64,000 nt of DNA from Rhodococcus yananensis (GTDB lineage Bacteria > Actinomycetota > Actinomycetes > Mycobacteriales > Mycobacteriaceae): the NCBI RefSeq assembly GCF_020515525.1, contig NZ_JAIYEP010000018.1, forward strand, positions 1-64,000, written 5' to 3'. The notes under the pieces were generated by a model. The model was given only the letters and a program-made list of their open reading frames with translations. It was not told the origin of the DNA and made no database searches. The position numbers and the translations under genes were made by a program. Of the stretch, positions 8,729 to 18,408 are shown in pieces. Every line of letters begins with the position of its first letter. Position 1 is the first letter of the stretch.

Positions 8729-9559
8729 TCAGGTCGCGACCGTGATGAGGGCGACCGCGCCGAGCGCCGCGATCATCCCGATGTACTGGCCGCGACCGAG
8801 CCGTTCGCCGAGGACGACCAACGCCAGCAGGACCGTGGCCGCCGGATACAGCGCGCCGATGACACTGACCACCGACAGCATCCCGCCGTGGAAGGCGTAC
8901 AGCATCGCGGCGTTCGCGACGACATCGAGGACGGCGACGAACACCACGTGCGGATACAGAAAGCTCGGTGGACCCGCGAACTGACGCGCTGCCAGCGCCG
9001 CGATCCACACGACCACGGTCGCCGCCAGTCGCGACATCACCAGCGGCCACAGGCCGCTTCCTGCCGGTACCTGATCGAGGGACACGAACGTGAACGCGAA
9101 CGCGATTCCCGACGCCACCGTCAACCACGCGACGCGCGGCGTGAAGCGAGGGTGCTCGTCACCACCGACGGTTTCCTGCGATTCACGACTGACCAGCACG
9201 ACCGCGACGAGCGCGACGACGATACCCAGGTAGGCGAGGGGTCCGGGTCGTTCCCCGGCGGCCAGTCCGACGAAGACCGGGACTCCGGCGACCAGCAGGG
9301 CGGTGAGCGGCGAGACGATCGACATGGGCCCGGCCGCGAGTGCGCGATAGAACCACCAGACGGCGAACCCACCGAAGACACCCGAGGCCGCGCCCCACAC
9401 GAGCGCCGGGGCGGTGACGGATCCTGCGATGAACGGCGCGACGAGCAGCGCGATCACCAGCGACAGCGGGTAGGAGGCGACGACGAAGTTCAGCGCCGTC
9501 GCCCGGCGGGACGCGGCACCGCCGACGAAGTCGCTGACCCCGTACCCGACGGCGGCCAC
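8729..9559 (-). CDS. EamA/DMT-family transporter
   Basis: A 276-residue protein of about ten hydrophobic helices in two similar halves, the architecture of the drug/metabolite transporter (EamA) family. GLAAGERPGP ends the first half and VVLGERLGRGQY the second, the paired glutamate-containing helix ends typical of EamA repeats. The GTG at 9559 leaves helix 1 slightly short; the frame stays open back to the smpB stop codon (9580), so translation may start a little upstream and be coupled to smpB. Substrate is unknown. Confidence 0.8.
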   Translation of the reverse strand: MAAVGYGVSDFVGGAASRRATALNFVVASYPLSLVIALLVAPFIAGSVTAPALVWGAASGVFGGFAVWWFYRALAAGPMSIVSPLTALLVAGVPVFVGLAAGERPGPLAYLGIVVALVAVVLVSRESQETVGGDEHPRFTPRVAWLTVASGIAFAFTFVSLDQVPAGSGLWPLVMSRLAATVVVWIAALAARQFAGPPSFLYPHVVFVAVLDVVANAAMLYAFHGGMLSVVSVIGALYPAATVLLALVVLGERLGRGQYIGMIAALGAVALITVAT

Positions 9560-9579
9560 GAGGGCGAGCAGGACCGCGG

Positions 9580-10053
9580 TCAGCGCATCCCCTTGACCCG
9601 CCGACCGAGTTCGCGGGTCACTTCACGTTCGGCGGTCCGGCGCTTGATGTCCTGACGCTTGTCGTAGTCCTGCTTGCCCTTCGCCAACGCGAGTTCGACC
9701 TTGACCTTGCCGTCGGAGAAGTACATCGACAGCGGGACGAGGGTCTGGTTGCCCTCGCGGGTCTTGCCGACCAGCGCGTCGATCTCGCGGCGGTGCAGGA
9801 GCAGCTTCCGGGTGCGGCGCGGTGCGTGATTGGTCCACGAGCCGTGCCCGTACTCGGGGATGTGCAGGCCACGCAGCCACACCTCACCGTCGTCGACGGT
9901 CGCGAAGGCGTCGACGAGTGAGGCCTTACCCTCCCGCAGGCTCTTGACCTCGGTACCGACGAGCGCCACACCGGCTTCGTAGGTGTCGATGATCGTGTAG
10001 TGGTGTCGTGCCTTGCGGTTGGTGGCGATGACCTTCCGGCCCTTTTCCTTCAA
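9580..10053 (-). CDS. smpB: SsrA-binding protein SmpB
   Basis: SmpB binds the tRNA-like domain of tmRNA and brings it to stalled ribosomes. The 157-residue product has the family core: [43 protein letters not shown], a [14 protein letters not shown] segment, and a basic C-terminal tail ending GRRVKGMR that inserts into the mRNA channel. The start is a TTG at 10053 with GAAGG upstream; no closer ATG or GTG exists. It lies downstream of ftsEX, as in many actinobacteria, about 1 kb from ssrA. Confidence 0.95.
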   Translation of the reverse strand: MKEKGRKVIATNRKARHHYTIIDTYEAGVALVGTEVKSLREGKASLVDAFATVDDGEVWLRGLHIPEYGHGSWTNHAPRRTRKLLLHRREIDALVGKTREGNQTLVPLSMYFSDGKVKVELALAKGKQDYDKRQDIKRRTAEREVTRELGRRVKGMR

Positions 10054-10122
10054 GTGCAGGCCCTTCCGGTCCTCGGGAATTCGAACTGAACGATGTCCAG
10101 CATAGGAAATCCATGCAAACCG

Positions 10123-11028
10123 TTATTCACGCACGTACAGGCGCAGCGTGACGTAGGCGGTGAGCGCGGCCATCCCGACTCCGACGAGAACGAGGAACGG
10201 TGACACGAGCAGGATGTCGCTGGTCGTGATCCTCGCGACGATGTTGGCGTCGTACACCTCCGCGAGCATGTCCTTCACGAACATGGAATTGGCGGCGAAC
10301 AAGCCACCGATCGCGAGGGCGGCACCGACGAGGGCCGCGACCACGGCCTCGAGCAGGAACGGCAATTGTGTGTACCACCGGGTCGCGCCGACCAGCCGCA
10401 TGATGCCGACCTCGGTGCGACGGGTGAACGCCGCGATCTGCACGGTGTTCGCGATGAGCAGGATCGCGGCGACCGCCTGGATGGTCGCGATCGCGAAGGC
10501 GGCGTTGCGGATGCCGCCGAGCACCCCGAAGAGTCGTTCGACCAGGTCCTGCTGGTTGAGGATGCTGTCGACGCCCGGGCGGTCGGCGAACCCCTCCTGG
10601 ATCAGCGCGAAGCTCGACGGATCCGACATCTTGACCTTGAAGGACGCGGGGAAGCTGTCGGGGCTGACGAGTTCGGCGAGTTCGGGTTGGTCGGCGAACA
10701 CCCGGTCGGTCGCGTCGGCGACGGCGTCCTCACGGTTGAGGTACTGCACCGTCACCACGTCGTCGGTGTTCTCGAGGTCCGCCCGCAGGTTGCGGCAGAT
10801 GTCCTGGGCACAGTCGGGGTCCATCGCCGAGATGTCCTCGGTGAGGAACACCTGCACTTCGACGCGATCGAGGAAGATCTTCTGGGTCTTTCCCGCCACC
10901 TGCACGACGAGCAGTCCCGCGCCGAACAGTCCGAGTGAGATCGCGGTGGTGAGGACCATGGCGATCGTCATGGTCAGGTTGCGGCGCAGGCCGGTGACGA
11001 CCTCGCTGAACAGGAAGCTTGCGCGCAT
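10123..11028 (-). CDS. ftsX: Cell division protein FtsX
   Basis: Integral membrane subunit of the FtsEX complex, which couples septal ring signals to peptidoglycan hydrolases. The 301-residue protein has four transmembrane helices: one near residues 20-45, a large extracellular loop with Asp/Cys residues (DPDCAQDICRN), and three helices in the C-terminal half. The cytoplasmic segment RRTEVGIMRLVGATRWY is characteristic of FtsX. ftsE lies 51 bp upstream on the same strand. Confidence 0.95.
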   Translation of the reverse strand: MRASFLFSEVVTGLRRNLTMTIAMVLTTAISLGLFGAGLLVVQVAGKTQKIFLDRVEVQVFLTEDISAMDPDCAQDICRNLRADLENTDDVVTVQYLNREDAVADATDRVFADQPELAELVSPDSFPASFKVKMSDPSSFALIQEGFADRPGVDSILNQQDLVERLFGVLGGIRNAAFAIATIQAVAAILLIANTVQIAAFTRRTEVGIMRLVGATRWYTQLPFLLEAVVAALVGAALAIGGLFAANSMFVKDMLAEVYDANIVARITTSDILLVSPFLVLVGVGMAALTAYVTLRLYVRE

Positions 11029-11079
11029 CGGGTGTCGGGTTCCTTCGGTTGCCGAACGGGTACGGGAAGGTGGGAGGGG

Positions 11080-11778
11080 TCAGCGGCCGACGCCGTACAC
11101 ACCTCGTGCCTCGTCACGAACGACCCGACCCAGATCGAGTTCGACGACGCGGCGACGCATCGAATCGACGATGTGGTGGTCGTGGGTGGCCATGAGGACG
11201 GTGGTGCCGGTCCGGTTGATCCGTTCGAGCAGCAACATGATGTCCTGACTGGTGTCGGGGTCCAGGTTTCCCGTCGGCTCGTCGGCGAGCAGCACCAGCG
11301 GCCGGTTCACGAACGCCCGCGCGATTGCGACCCGCTGCTGTTCGCCGCCCGACAGTTCACTGGGAAACCGATCGGCCTTGCCGGAGAGGCCGACGAGATC
11401 GAGGACCTCGGGGACGGTGCGTTCGATCACGGCGCGGGGCTTGCCGATGACCTCGAGCGCGAACGAGATGTTCTGTGCGACCGTTTTCGTCTGGAGCAGC
11501 CGGAAGTCCTGGAAGACGCAACCGAGGTTCTGTCGCAGTCGTGGGACGCGCCGCGACGGGAGCCGGTTGACGTGGAAGTCCGCCACGTGGATGTCGCCGC
11601 TGGTGGGCGTGTCCTCCCGGAGCAGCAGCCGCATGAACGTCGACTTCCCGGACCCGGACGGTCCGATCAGGAAGACGAAGTCTCCCTTGTCCACCTCGAC
11701 ACTCACGTCGTCGAGTGCGGGACGGGTCGACGTCTTGTACGACTTGGACACATTCTCCAGGCGGATCACGTGGGCCAT
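11080..11778 (-). CDS. ftsE: Cell division ATP-binding protein FtsE
   Basis: ABC-type ATPase partner of FtsX. From ATG 11778 the 232-residue product starts [14 protein letters not shown] and shows Walker [10 protein letters not shown], the signature LSGGEQQR, Walker [12 protein letters not shown] and the switch histidine in ATHDH. The frame extends far upstream but that extension is arginine-rich noise antisense to the next gene, so ATG 11778 is the clear start. It is co-oriented with ftsX, smpB and the genes above. Confidence 0.96.
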   Translation of the reverse strand: MAHVIRLENVSKSYKTSTRPALDDVSVEVDKGDFVFLIGPSGSGKSTFMRLLLREDTPTSGDIHVADFHVNRLPSRRVPRLRQNLGCVFQDFRLLQTKTVAQNISFALEVIGKPRAVIERTVPEVLDLVGLSGKADRFPSELSGGEQQRVAIARAFVNRPLVLLADEPTGNLDPDTSQDIMLLLERINRTGTTVLMATHDHHIVDSMRRRVVELDLGRVVRDEARGVYGVGR

Positions 11779-11986
11779 GCTAGCCGTTTCGTGCCGACTC
11801 GAAGCCCCTCGGGGACTGTCGGGGTACACCGTCTCCAACAGCCACGATCCGGGCGGTGGCCCGCGGGGTCTGTTTCGGGGATCGGCGAATCCGGTACGTT
11901 TCCGGTACATCGCGAGGCGGCGAGTCGGGCGACGACCCCGGACCCGACGAAGGGGTGCAGCCGACCAGCCTGTGTCGGACGACGAC

Positions 11987-12478
11987 CTACGGTGTCGACT
12001 CGCCCGTCTGTCCCGAATCCTCCCCCGTCTCCGAGTCGTCGCCACCGTCGAATCCGGGCAGACCCGGAATCTCGGGCAGTTCGAACGGGAGGATTCCGGT
12101 GGTGTCCGTGGTGGGCGACGACGTCGATCCCGGAGCACCGGGACCCGGCGACGTCGGAGTCCCACTCGTCGTCGGTGTCGGTGCACCGGATGTGGTCGGT
12201 GGTGCGGGCGCGTGGGTGGTGCTCTCCGCCGGAACATACGGCACGTAGGGCGTGTCGGAGATCAGGACGGCCTGCTGGGGTGCCTGCGCGTGGTCGTCGG
12301 GCTGGTTGAGGATCAGGTACGTCACCCACATGCCCAGCCACAGCACGCACATCACGAGCGTGGTGGTACGAACCCGGCCCCGGAACAGGTGAGACGGAAC
12401 CTGCAGGCGCGGACGCGACGCATCCGGCCCGTCCGACGCTTCCGGCTGCCCGGGCGAGTCGTTCTGTTGCTCGCTCAC
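11987..12478 (-). CDS. Proline/threonine-rich single-pass membrane protein
   Basis: The 163-residue protein has a cytoplasmic N-terminal tail, one transmembrane helix (about residues 38-58, [20 protein letters not shown]) and a long extracytoplasmic region rich in Pro, Thr, Ser and Gly (repeats like TPTTSGTPT). By position, between ftsE and the MscS gene, it corresponds to M. tuberculosis Rv3103c, a protein of unknown role. Its ATG overlaps the MscS stop codon by 4 bp on the same strand, so the two are probably co-translated. No function can be assigned. Confidence 0.8.
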   Translation of the reverse strand: MSEQQNDSPGQPEASDGPDASRPRLQVPSHLFRGRVRTTTLVMCVLWLGMWVTYLILNQPDDHAQAPQQAVLISDTPYVPYVPAESTTHAPAPPTTSGAPTPTTSGTPTSPGPGAPGSTSSPTTDTTGILPFELPEIPGLPGFDGGDDSETGEDSGQTGESTP

Positions 12479-13308
12479 GACCCCACCTCGCTGTTCGCCC
12501 GGTTCCGCTCGAGAACGGCCGCGGTATCGAGTTCCGGGGTCACCGTGATCCCTTTCGCACGCAGCGCACCGGCGATACGTGCCCGCAGCAGTCGGCCGAC
12601 CTGGAACTGTTTGCCGGGCAGGGTCCGGGCGACCACCCGCACACTGACCTTGTCCACTTCGAGGCTTTCGACACCCATCACGCTCGGCTCGTCGAGGAGC
12701 AGTTCACGGACACGCGGTTCCTCGTACGCGGCGGTACCCAGCTCGCGTAGAAGATCGGTGACGGCCGAGACGTCGGCGCTCACCGGGATCGGGACGTCCA
12801 CCACGGCACGTGCCCAGTCCTTCGACAGGTTGACGGACTTGTTGATCTGGCCGTTGGGGACGGTGATGACCTCGCCGGCCGCACTGCGCACGCGGGTCAC
12901 CCGCAGCGTGACGTCCTCGACGGTGCCGGTCGCGTCCTCCGATGATCCGGTCACCGAGATCTGCACGGTGTCACCGAATCCGTACTGACGTTCGGTGATG
13001 ATGAAGAACCCCGCGAGGATGTCCTGGACGACGCGTTGCGCCCCGAAACCGACGGCCGCACCCACGACGGTCGCCGGGGCGACGAGACTGCCGATCGGCA
13101 GCGCGAGGTAGTCGAAGACCTTCAGCGTGGCGATGATGTAGACGAACGAGATCGCGATCCAGGTGACGACCTGCGCGACCGAGTGCCGATGTTTCGTCGC
13201 CTCGGACCGCACCAGGTCGTCGGACTGCGTGTACCGGTTGTCGATGCGCTCGGTGATCCGACCACCGAACCACGACACGAACCGGGCGATGAGCACCGCT
13301 CCGAGCAC
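12475..13308 (-). CDS. Small-conductance mechanosensitive channel (MscS family)
   Basis: The product has N-terminal membrane helices, the pore-lining MscS segment (VGAAVGFGAQRVVQDILAGF, rich in Gly and Ala) and the beta domain with VTLRVTRVRSAAGEVITVPNG, followed by the alpha/beta C-terminal domain. It should release solutes on hypo-osmotic shock. The GTG at 13308 falls inside a hydrophobic helix. The frame remains open upstream with no ATG, GTG or TTG for at least 25 codons, so a CTG start may be used and the first helix extended. It is equivalent in position to Rv3104c. Confidence 0.85.
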   Translation of the reverse strand: MLGAVLIARFVSWFGGRITERIDNRYTQSDDLVRSEATKHRHSVAQVVTWIAISFVYIIATLKVFDYLALPIGSLVAPATVVGAAVGFGAQRVVQDILAGFFIITERQYGFGDTVQISVTGSSEDATGTVEDVTLRVTRVRSAAGEVITVPNGQINKSVNLSKDWARAVVDVPIPVSADVSAVTDLLRELGTAAYEEPRVRELLLDEPSVMGVESLEVDKVSVRVVARTLPGKQFQVGRLLRARIAGALRAKGITVTPELDTAAVLERNRANSEVGS

Positions 13309-13428
13309 GGTCAGCGCGATCAGCAGGCCGCTCGATGTCAGCCAGTCCAGCAGTCTGCTCGTGGGAAACAGTGGTCGTCCTCTCCGGAGATGCTCGGCCG
13401 CCCCGAACGGCGGACTCCGACCCTCTCG

Positions 13429-14547
13429 CTACTGCTTCTGTTCCTCGCTCATCCGCCAGCGGATACCGGCTTCGAGGAATCCGTCGATCTCACCGTCGAG
13501 CACGACCGACGGGTTGTTCACCTCGTATTCGGTGCGCAGGTCCTTGACCATCTGGTACGGGTGCAGCACGTACGAACGCATCTGGTTGCCCCACGAGCTG
13601 CCACCGTCGCCCTTGAGCGCATCCATCTCGGCGCGCTCCTCCTGCCGCTTGCGTTCGAGGAGTTTGGCCTGGAGGACGCGCATCGCGGACACCTTGTTCT
13701 GGAGCTGCGATTTCTCGTTCTGACAGGTGACGACGATCCCGGTGGGAACGTGGGTGAGTCGCACCGCGGAGTCCGTGGTGTTCACCGACTGCCCGCCCGG
13801 ACCGGACGAACGGTAGACGTCGACGCGGACGTCGTTCTCGTCGATGTCGATGTGGTCGGTGGTCTCGACGACCGGCAGGACCTCGACCTCCGCGAACGAC
13901 GTCTGGCGGCGGCCCTGGTTGTCGAACGGGCTGATCCGCACGAGGCGGTGGGTGCCCATCTCGACGGACAACGTGCCGTACGTGTACGGCGCCTTGACTG
14001 CGAACGTCGCCGATTTGATACCGGCTTCCTCCGCGTACGAGGTGTCGTACACCTCGACGCCGTACCCGTGCTTGTCCGCCCAGCGGATGTACATGCGCAT
14101 GAGCATCTCGGCCCAGTCCGCGGCGTCGACACCACCGGCGCCTGCACGGATGTTGACGAGCGCGTCGCGCTGGTCGTACTCGCCCGACAGCAGGGTACGG
14201 ACCTCCATCGCCTCGATGTCACCGCGCAGCGAGACACGCTCGGCGTCGGCGTCGGCGAGTGCCGCGGTCCGTGCGTCGCCCTCCTCTTCCTCTGCGAGCT
14301 CGTAGAGGACCGACAGGTCGTCGAGCCGCTGCCGCAGTTCCTCGACGCGTCGCAGTTCGCCCTGCGCATGGGAGAGCTGACTGGTGACCTGCTGGGCGTG
14401 TTCCTGGTCGTTCCACAGGTCGGGGTCGGCCGCCTGGTGCTCGAGTTCGTCGATTCGCCGGCGCAGTTCCTCCACGTCCAGGACCGACTCCACCGTGCGG
14501 AGGGTCGTCGCGAGCTCGGCCAGGTCTGCGGAAACATCGGGATGCAC
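13429..14547 (-). CDS. prfB: Peptide chain release factor 2
   Basis: RF2 ends translation at UGA and UAA. The 372-residue product has the codon-recognition tripeptide SPF (206-208) and the peptidyl-hydrolysis motif GGQ (251-253, in [10 protein letters not shown]). I chose GTG 14547 because [16 protein letters not shown] matches where the family begins; the frame to 14652 runs into hisN. The coding sequence is one continuous frame, with no programmed-frameshift site as found in E. coli prfB. It is divergent from hisN with a 39-bp gap. Confidence 0.95.
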   Translation of the reverse strand: MHPDVSADLAELATTLRTVESVLDVEELRRRIDELEHQAADPDLWNDQEHAQQVTSQLSHAQGELRRVEELRQRLDDLSVLYELAEEEEGDARTAALADADAERVSLRGDIEAMEVRTLLSGEYDQRDALVNIRAGAGGVDAADWAEMLMRMYIRWADKHGYGVEVYDTSYAEEAGIKSATFAVKAPYTYGTLSVEMGTHRLVRISPFDNQGRRQTSFAEVEVLPVVETTDHIDIDENDVRVDVYRSSGPGGQSVNTTDSAVRLTHVPTGIVVTCQNEKSQLQNKVSAMRVLQAKLLERKRQEERAEMDALKGDGGSSWGNQMRSYVLHPYQMVKDLRTEYEVNNPSVVLDGEIDGFLEAGIRWRMSEEQKQ

Positions 14548-14586
14548 GATTATCAAGGCTACCGGCTGGGGGCTAGCGTCTGACGC

Positions 14587-15396
14587 ATGGCCACCGACTA
14601 CACCACCGATCTCGACCTCGCCCTGCGCATCGCCGACGATGCCGACGCCCACACCCGCGATCGATTCGGCGCCCTGGACCTGTTGGTCGACGACAAGCCG
14701 GACCTGACCCCGGTGTCCGACGCCGATCTCGCGGTCGAACGCGGCGTCCGCGCAACCCTGGCGGAGCAGCGACCCGACGACGCGGTGCTGGGCGAGGAGT
14801 TCGGGGGTGACCCGATACTGCGGGGTCGGCAGTGGGTCGTCGACCCGATCGACGGCACCAAGAACTTCGTGCGGGGTGTGCCGGTGTGGGCGTCACTGAT
14901 CTCGCTGCTCGACGACGGTGTCCCGGTCGTCGGTGTCGTGAGCGCGCCCGCACTGAACCGACGCTGGTGGGCGTCGGCGGGCGCCGGCGCCTGGACGTCG
15001 TACGACGGGGGCTCGGCACGCCGGATCTCGGTGTCGGGGGTGCGCGCGCTCGGATCCGCGTCCCTGAGCTTCTCGAGCCTGTCGGGTTGGAAGCAACGCG
15101 AGATCCGCGACCGGTTCGTCGCGTTGACCGACGACGTGTGGCGGGTGCGCGCGTACGGCGATTTCTTCTCGTACTGCCTCCTTGCGGAGGGCGCACTCGA
15201 GATCGCCCTCGAACCCGAGGTGTCGCTGTGGGATCTCGCGGCCCTGGACGTGCTGGTCCGCGAGGCCGGTGGCACGTTCACCGATCTCGACGGCGTGTCG
15301 GGACCGCACGGCGGCAGCGCGGTCGCGACGAACGGGCTCCTGCACGCCGCGGTCCTCGCGGGCCTGCATCCCGAAGGACTTTCGACGCCGTCGTGA
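14587..15396 (+). CDS. hisN: Histidinol-phosphatase (inositol-monophosphatase fold)
   Basis: It removes phosphate from histidinol phosphate in histidine synthesis. The 269-residue protein has the Mg-dependent phosphatase signatures GEEFGG (69-74), [11 protein letters not shown] (DPIDGT at 86-91) and [15 protein letters not shown] near the C-terminus. Its position beside prfB and upstream of the fadE genes matches the actinobacterial hisN locus (Rv3137 type) rather than a generic inositol monophosphatase. The ATG follows the divergent prfB start closely. Confidence 0.9.
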   Translation: MATDYTTDLDLALRIADDADAHTRDRFGALDLLVDDKPDLTPVSDADLAVERGVRATLAEQRPDDAVLGEEFGGDPILRGRQWVVDPIDGTKNFVRGVPVWASLISLLDDGVPVVGVVSAPALNRRWWASAGAGAWTSYDGGSARRISVSGVRALGSASLSFSSLSGWKQREIRDRFVALTDDVWRVRAYGDFFSYCLLAEGALEIALEPEVSLWDLAALDVLVREAGGTFTDLDGVSGPHGGSAVATNGLLHAAVLAGLHPEGLSTPS

Positions 15397-15550
15397 CGCA
15401 GGCGATTGCGCGAGGCCGACGCACGGCGTGATCCGCGACGTCGCACCGCCCGGCCCCGCGCCCCGAGCCCCGCGCGACCGGGTTTCCGGGCGTCACCTGG
15501 GATGAATGCGGCTGGTCGCGGCGTCGCGGACCACGGAACACAACCACTTC

Positions 15551-15588
15551 TTACTCCGAAGTAGACAATGAACTTACTCGAGAGTAAG
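15551..15588 (+). promoter_or_regulatory. Two operator-like palindromes upstream of fadE24
   Basis: TTACTCCGAAGTAG (15551-15564) and CTTACTCGAGAGTAAG (15573-15588) share the pattern TACTC-n-AGTA and are 8 bp apart. The second is a perfect 7-bp inverted repeat with a 2-base spacer. They sit 43-80 bp upstream of the chosen start, which suggests binding sites for a dimeric repressor, perhaps of the TetR class (inference). Confidence 0.45.
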
Positions 15589-15630
15589 ATTGGTGGGGTC
15601 CGCACCGCAATCGAGAAACCTCTGGTGATC

Positions 15631-17022
15631 ATGAGCAAGCAAGACAGCGTGGCCCGGAACACCCCTCGCGACACGTCGGCCGTCGGCCTGAACCCGATCA
15701 AGCGCGACGCCATGGGCGCGGCGATGCGTGTACTCACGCGGATCACGGGATCCGAGATCGCCGACCGCTACAACATCCGACAGACCATCGATCGCGTGAC
15801 GTACGAGTCCACCAAGACGGGTTTCAAGACCCTCGGCGCCGCGACCCGGACGTTCAAGAAGGTCTCCGGCGGTTCCGGCGCCGGCCCCGAGCGCCTCGCG
15901 TCGGCGAAGAACTCCGACTTCTTCGACCTCACCCCCACCGACGACCAGCAGATGATTGCCGAGACGGTGCGCGAGTTCGCCGCCGAGATCCTGCGCCCCG
16001 CCGCGCACGACGCCGACGCGGCCGCAGCGGCCCCGGCCGACCTGCTCGCCCGCGCAGCCGAACTCGGCATCACCATGGTCAACGTCCCCGAAGCCTTCGA
16101 CGGTGTCGCCACCGAACGCGGCGTCGTCACCAACGCACTCGTCGCGGAGGCGCTCGCACACGGCGACATGGGCCTCGCCCTGCCGATCCTCGCGCCGAGC
16201 GGTGTCGCGGTGGCGCTCACCCAGTGGGGCACCGACGAACAGCAGAAGACGTACCTCCCCGCCTTCGCGAGCGAGGACGTCCCGCAGGCATCGGTCGTCG
16301 TCGCCGAGCCGCGTCCGCTGTTCGATCCGTTCGCACTGGAGACGAAGGCCGTGCGGTCCCCCAGCGGTTACCGCCTCAACGGAGTCAAGGCACTCGTTCC
16401 CGCGGCCGGAAGCGCCGAACTCTTCATCGTCGCGGCCGAGCTCGACGGCAAGCCGTCCTTCTTCATCGTCGAGGCCAAGAGCAAGGGCGTGATCGTCGAG
16501 GCCGACCCGAGCATGGGGCTGCGCGCCGCCGGTCTCGGACGTCTACTCCTCGAGGACGTCGCCGTTCCGCAATCCGCACTCCTCGGCGACGAGGACGCGG
16601 ACGTGCGCGCCGAGCAGTACGCCGACGCCGTGCGCCTGGCCCGCCTCGGCTGGGCGTCGCTCGCCGTCGGAACCGGCCAGGCCGTGCTCGACTACGTGGT
16701 GCCCTACGTCAACGAGCGCGAAGCGTTCGGGGAACCGATCAGCCACCGACAGGCGGTCGCGTTCATGGTCGCCAACATCAAGATCGAACTCGATGGTCTG
16801 CGGCTCGTGACTCTGCGGGGTGCGTCACGCGCGGAGCAGGGACTCTCGTTCGCCCGCGAAGCGGCACTGGCCCGCAAGCTCGCCACCGACAAGGGCATGC
16901 AGATCGGCCTCGACGGGGTGCAACTGCTCGGCGGCCACGGTTTCACCAAGGAACACCCGGTCGAACGCTGGTACCGGGATCTGCGTGCCATCGGCCTCGC
17001 CGAGGGCGTCGTCCTCGTCTGA
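15631..17022 (+). CDS. fadE24: Acyl-CoA dehydrogenase, FadE24-type subunit
   Basis: An FAD-dependent acyl-CoA dehydrogenase of 463 residues with an unusual N-terminal extension of about 95 residues before the helical domain (DDQQMIAETVREFAAEIL). The ERW..LRAIGLAEG C-terminal segment keeps a Glu-Gly near the expected catalytic position. The next gene, 31 bp downstream, encodes a second dehydrogenase subunit; in mycobacteria such pairs form heterotetramers acting on sterol or branched acyl-CoAs. ATG 15631 is preferred over 15568, which would lie inside the operator-like sequence. The symbol rests on position after hisN and similarity to Rv3139. Confidence 0.85.
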   Translation: MSKQDSVARNTPRDTSAVGLNPIKRDAMGAAMRVLTRITGSEIADRYNIRQTIDRVTYESTKTGFKTLGAATRTFKKVSGGSGAGPERLASAKNSDFFDLTPTDDQQMIAETVREFAAEILRPAAHDADAAAAAPADLLARAAELGITMVNVPEAFDGVATERGVVTNALVAEALAHGDMGLALPILAPSGVAVALTQWGTDEQQKTYLPAFASEDVPQASVVVAEPRPLFDPFALETKAVRSPSGYRLNGVKALVPAAGSAELFIVAAELDGKPSFFIVEAKSKGVIVEADPSMGLRAAGLGRLLLEDVAVPQSALLGDEDADVRAEQYADAVRLARLGWASLAVGTGQAVLDYVVPYVNEREAFGEPISHRQAVAFMVANIKIELDGLRLVTLRGASRAEQGLSFAREAALARKLATDKGMQIGLDGVQLLGGHGFTKEHPVERWYRDLRAIGLAEGVVLV

Positions 17023-17053
17023 GCTTCTCCGATCCGAACCAGGAACACATCTG

Positions 17054-18265
17054 ATGATCAATCTCGAACTTCCCAGAAAGCTCAAGGCGTCGTCCAACCA
17101 GGCGCATCAGGTGGCCGCCGAGATCTTCCGGCCGGTCTCGCGCAAGTACGATCTCGCCGAGCACGAGTACCCGGTCGAGCTCGACACGATGGCCGCCATG
17201 GTCGAAGGGCTCAACGACTCCGGTCAGGGCGCAGCGGGAGCAGCGCTCGGCCGCGACGACAAGGCCCAGAAGCCTTCCGCCGGAAACGCCAACGGCGGCA
17301 ACATGGCCGGTCTGCTCAACGTCATCGAGACCTGCTGGGGCGACGTCGGGCTGACCCTGTCGATTCCCTACCAGGGCCTGGGCAACTCGGCGATCGCGGC
17401 GGTCGCGACCGACGAGCAGCTCGAACGATTCGGCAAGGTGTGGGCGTCGATGGCCATCACGGAGCCGAGCTTCGGATCCGATTCGGCCGCTGTCACCACC
17501 ACGGCCGTACTCGACGGTGACGAGTGGGTCCTCAACGGCGAGAAGATCTTCGTCACCGCCGGGGAACGCTCCACGCACGTCGTCGTGTGGGCGTCCGTCG
17601 ATCGCTCGAAGGGCCGCGCCGCGATCAAGTCGTTCGTCGTTCCCCGCGAGGCTCCCGGCCTCTCGGTCGCGCGACTCGAACACAAGCTCGGTATCAAGGC
17701 GTCCGACACCGCGGTGCTGCTGCTGCAGGACTGCCGCATCCCGAAGGACAACATCCTCGGTTCGCCCGAGGTGAACGTGGAGCAGGGCTTCGCGGGCGTC
17801 ATGCAGACCTTCGACAACACGCGCCCGATCGTCGCGGGAATGGCCATCGGTTTGGCCCGCGCGGCCCTCGAGGAACTGCGCACGATCCTGTCGGAGGCCG
17901 GCGTGGAGGTGTCCTACGACGTTCCCGCCATGAACCAGCACGCCGCTGCCGCCGCATTCCTCGAACTCGAGGCCGACTGGGAGGCCGCATACCTGCTGTC
18001 CCTGCGGGCGACGTGGATGGCCGACAACAAGCAGCCGAACTCGCTCGAGGCGTCGATCTCCAAGGCCAAGGCGGGCCGCACCGGAACGGCGGTGTCGCTC
18101 AAGGCGGTCGAACTCGCCGGCACGTACGGCTACTCGGAGCGTCCTCTGCTCGAGAAGTGGGCCCGCGACAGCAAGATCCTCGACATCTTCGAGGGGACCC
18201 AGCAGATCCAGCAGCTGATCGTCGCGCGCCGGGTGCTCGGCAAGTCGTCCTCCGAACTGAAGTGA
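17054..18265 (+). CDS. fadE23: Acyl-CoA dehydrogenase, FadE23-type subunit
   Basis: The 403-residue protein has the full dehydrogenase fold: MAITEPSFGSDSAAV (FAD and substrate loop), FAGVMQTFDNTRP, and the C-terminal ILDIFEGTQQIQQ with the catalytic-type glutamate. ATG 17054 begins MINLELPRKLK, 31 bp after fadE24. The two genes almost certainly form one operon and one enzyme complex. Substrate is not evident; fatty-acyl or sterol side-chain CoA esters are the family options. Confidence 0.88.
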   Translation: MINLELPRKLKASSNQAHQVAAEIFRPVSRKYDLAEHEYPVELDTMAAMVEGLNDSGQGAAGAALGRDDKAQKPSAGNANGGNMAGLLNVIETCWGDVGLTLSIPYQGLGNSAIAAVATDEQLERFGKVWASMAITEPSFGSDSAAVTTTAVLDGDEWVLNGEKIFVTAGERSTHVVVWASVDRSKGRAAIKSFVVPREAPGLSVARLEHKLGIKASDTAVLLLQDCRIPKDNILGSPEVNVEQGFAGVMQTFDNTRPIVAGMAIGLARAALEELRTILSEAGVEVSYDVPAMNQHAAAAAFLELEADWEAAYLLSLRATWMADNKQPNSLEASISKAKAGRTGTAVSLKAVELAGTYGYSERPLLEKWARDSKILDIFEGTQQIQQLIVARRVLGKSSSELK

Positions 18266-18299
18266 TGTAGCGGTTCGGAGGTTCCATCGGGGGATCGGA

Positions 18300-18332
18300 C
18301 AACTCCCGTCGCACAGTGTGCGGCGGGAGTTG
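18300..18332 (+). terminator. Terminator-like hairpin after fadE23
   Basis: CAACTCCCGTCGCAC (18300-18314) pairs with GTGCGGCGGGAGTTG (18318-18332) with one mismatch and a 3-base loop, 34 bases past the fadE23 stop. No T-run follows. Confidence 0.6.
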
Positions 18333-18345
18333 CGCCGTCTGGTCA

Positions 18346-18408
18346 CCGAGCGAATGAGCGAGTGTACCGTTCGTCTCCCTCGATCGAGCCGACGATACAT
18401 TCGCTCGG
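18346..18408. repeat. 63-bp inverted repeat
   Basis: CCGAGCGAATG (18346-18356) is the exact complement of CATTCGCTCGG (18398-18408). The inner sequences TGTACCGTTCG and CGACGATACA are also partly complementary, and the centre CTCGATCGAG is itself palindromic. The whole could fold as one long imperfect hairpin or carry paired protein sites. Its role is unknown. Confidence 0.5.

Noticed and set aside
13429..14547. Programmed frameshift in prfB
   Set aside because: The reading frame is continuous from the N-terminus to GGQ and beyond; no internal UGA.
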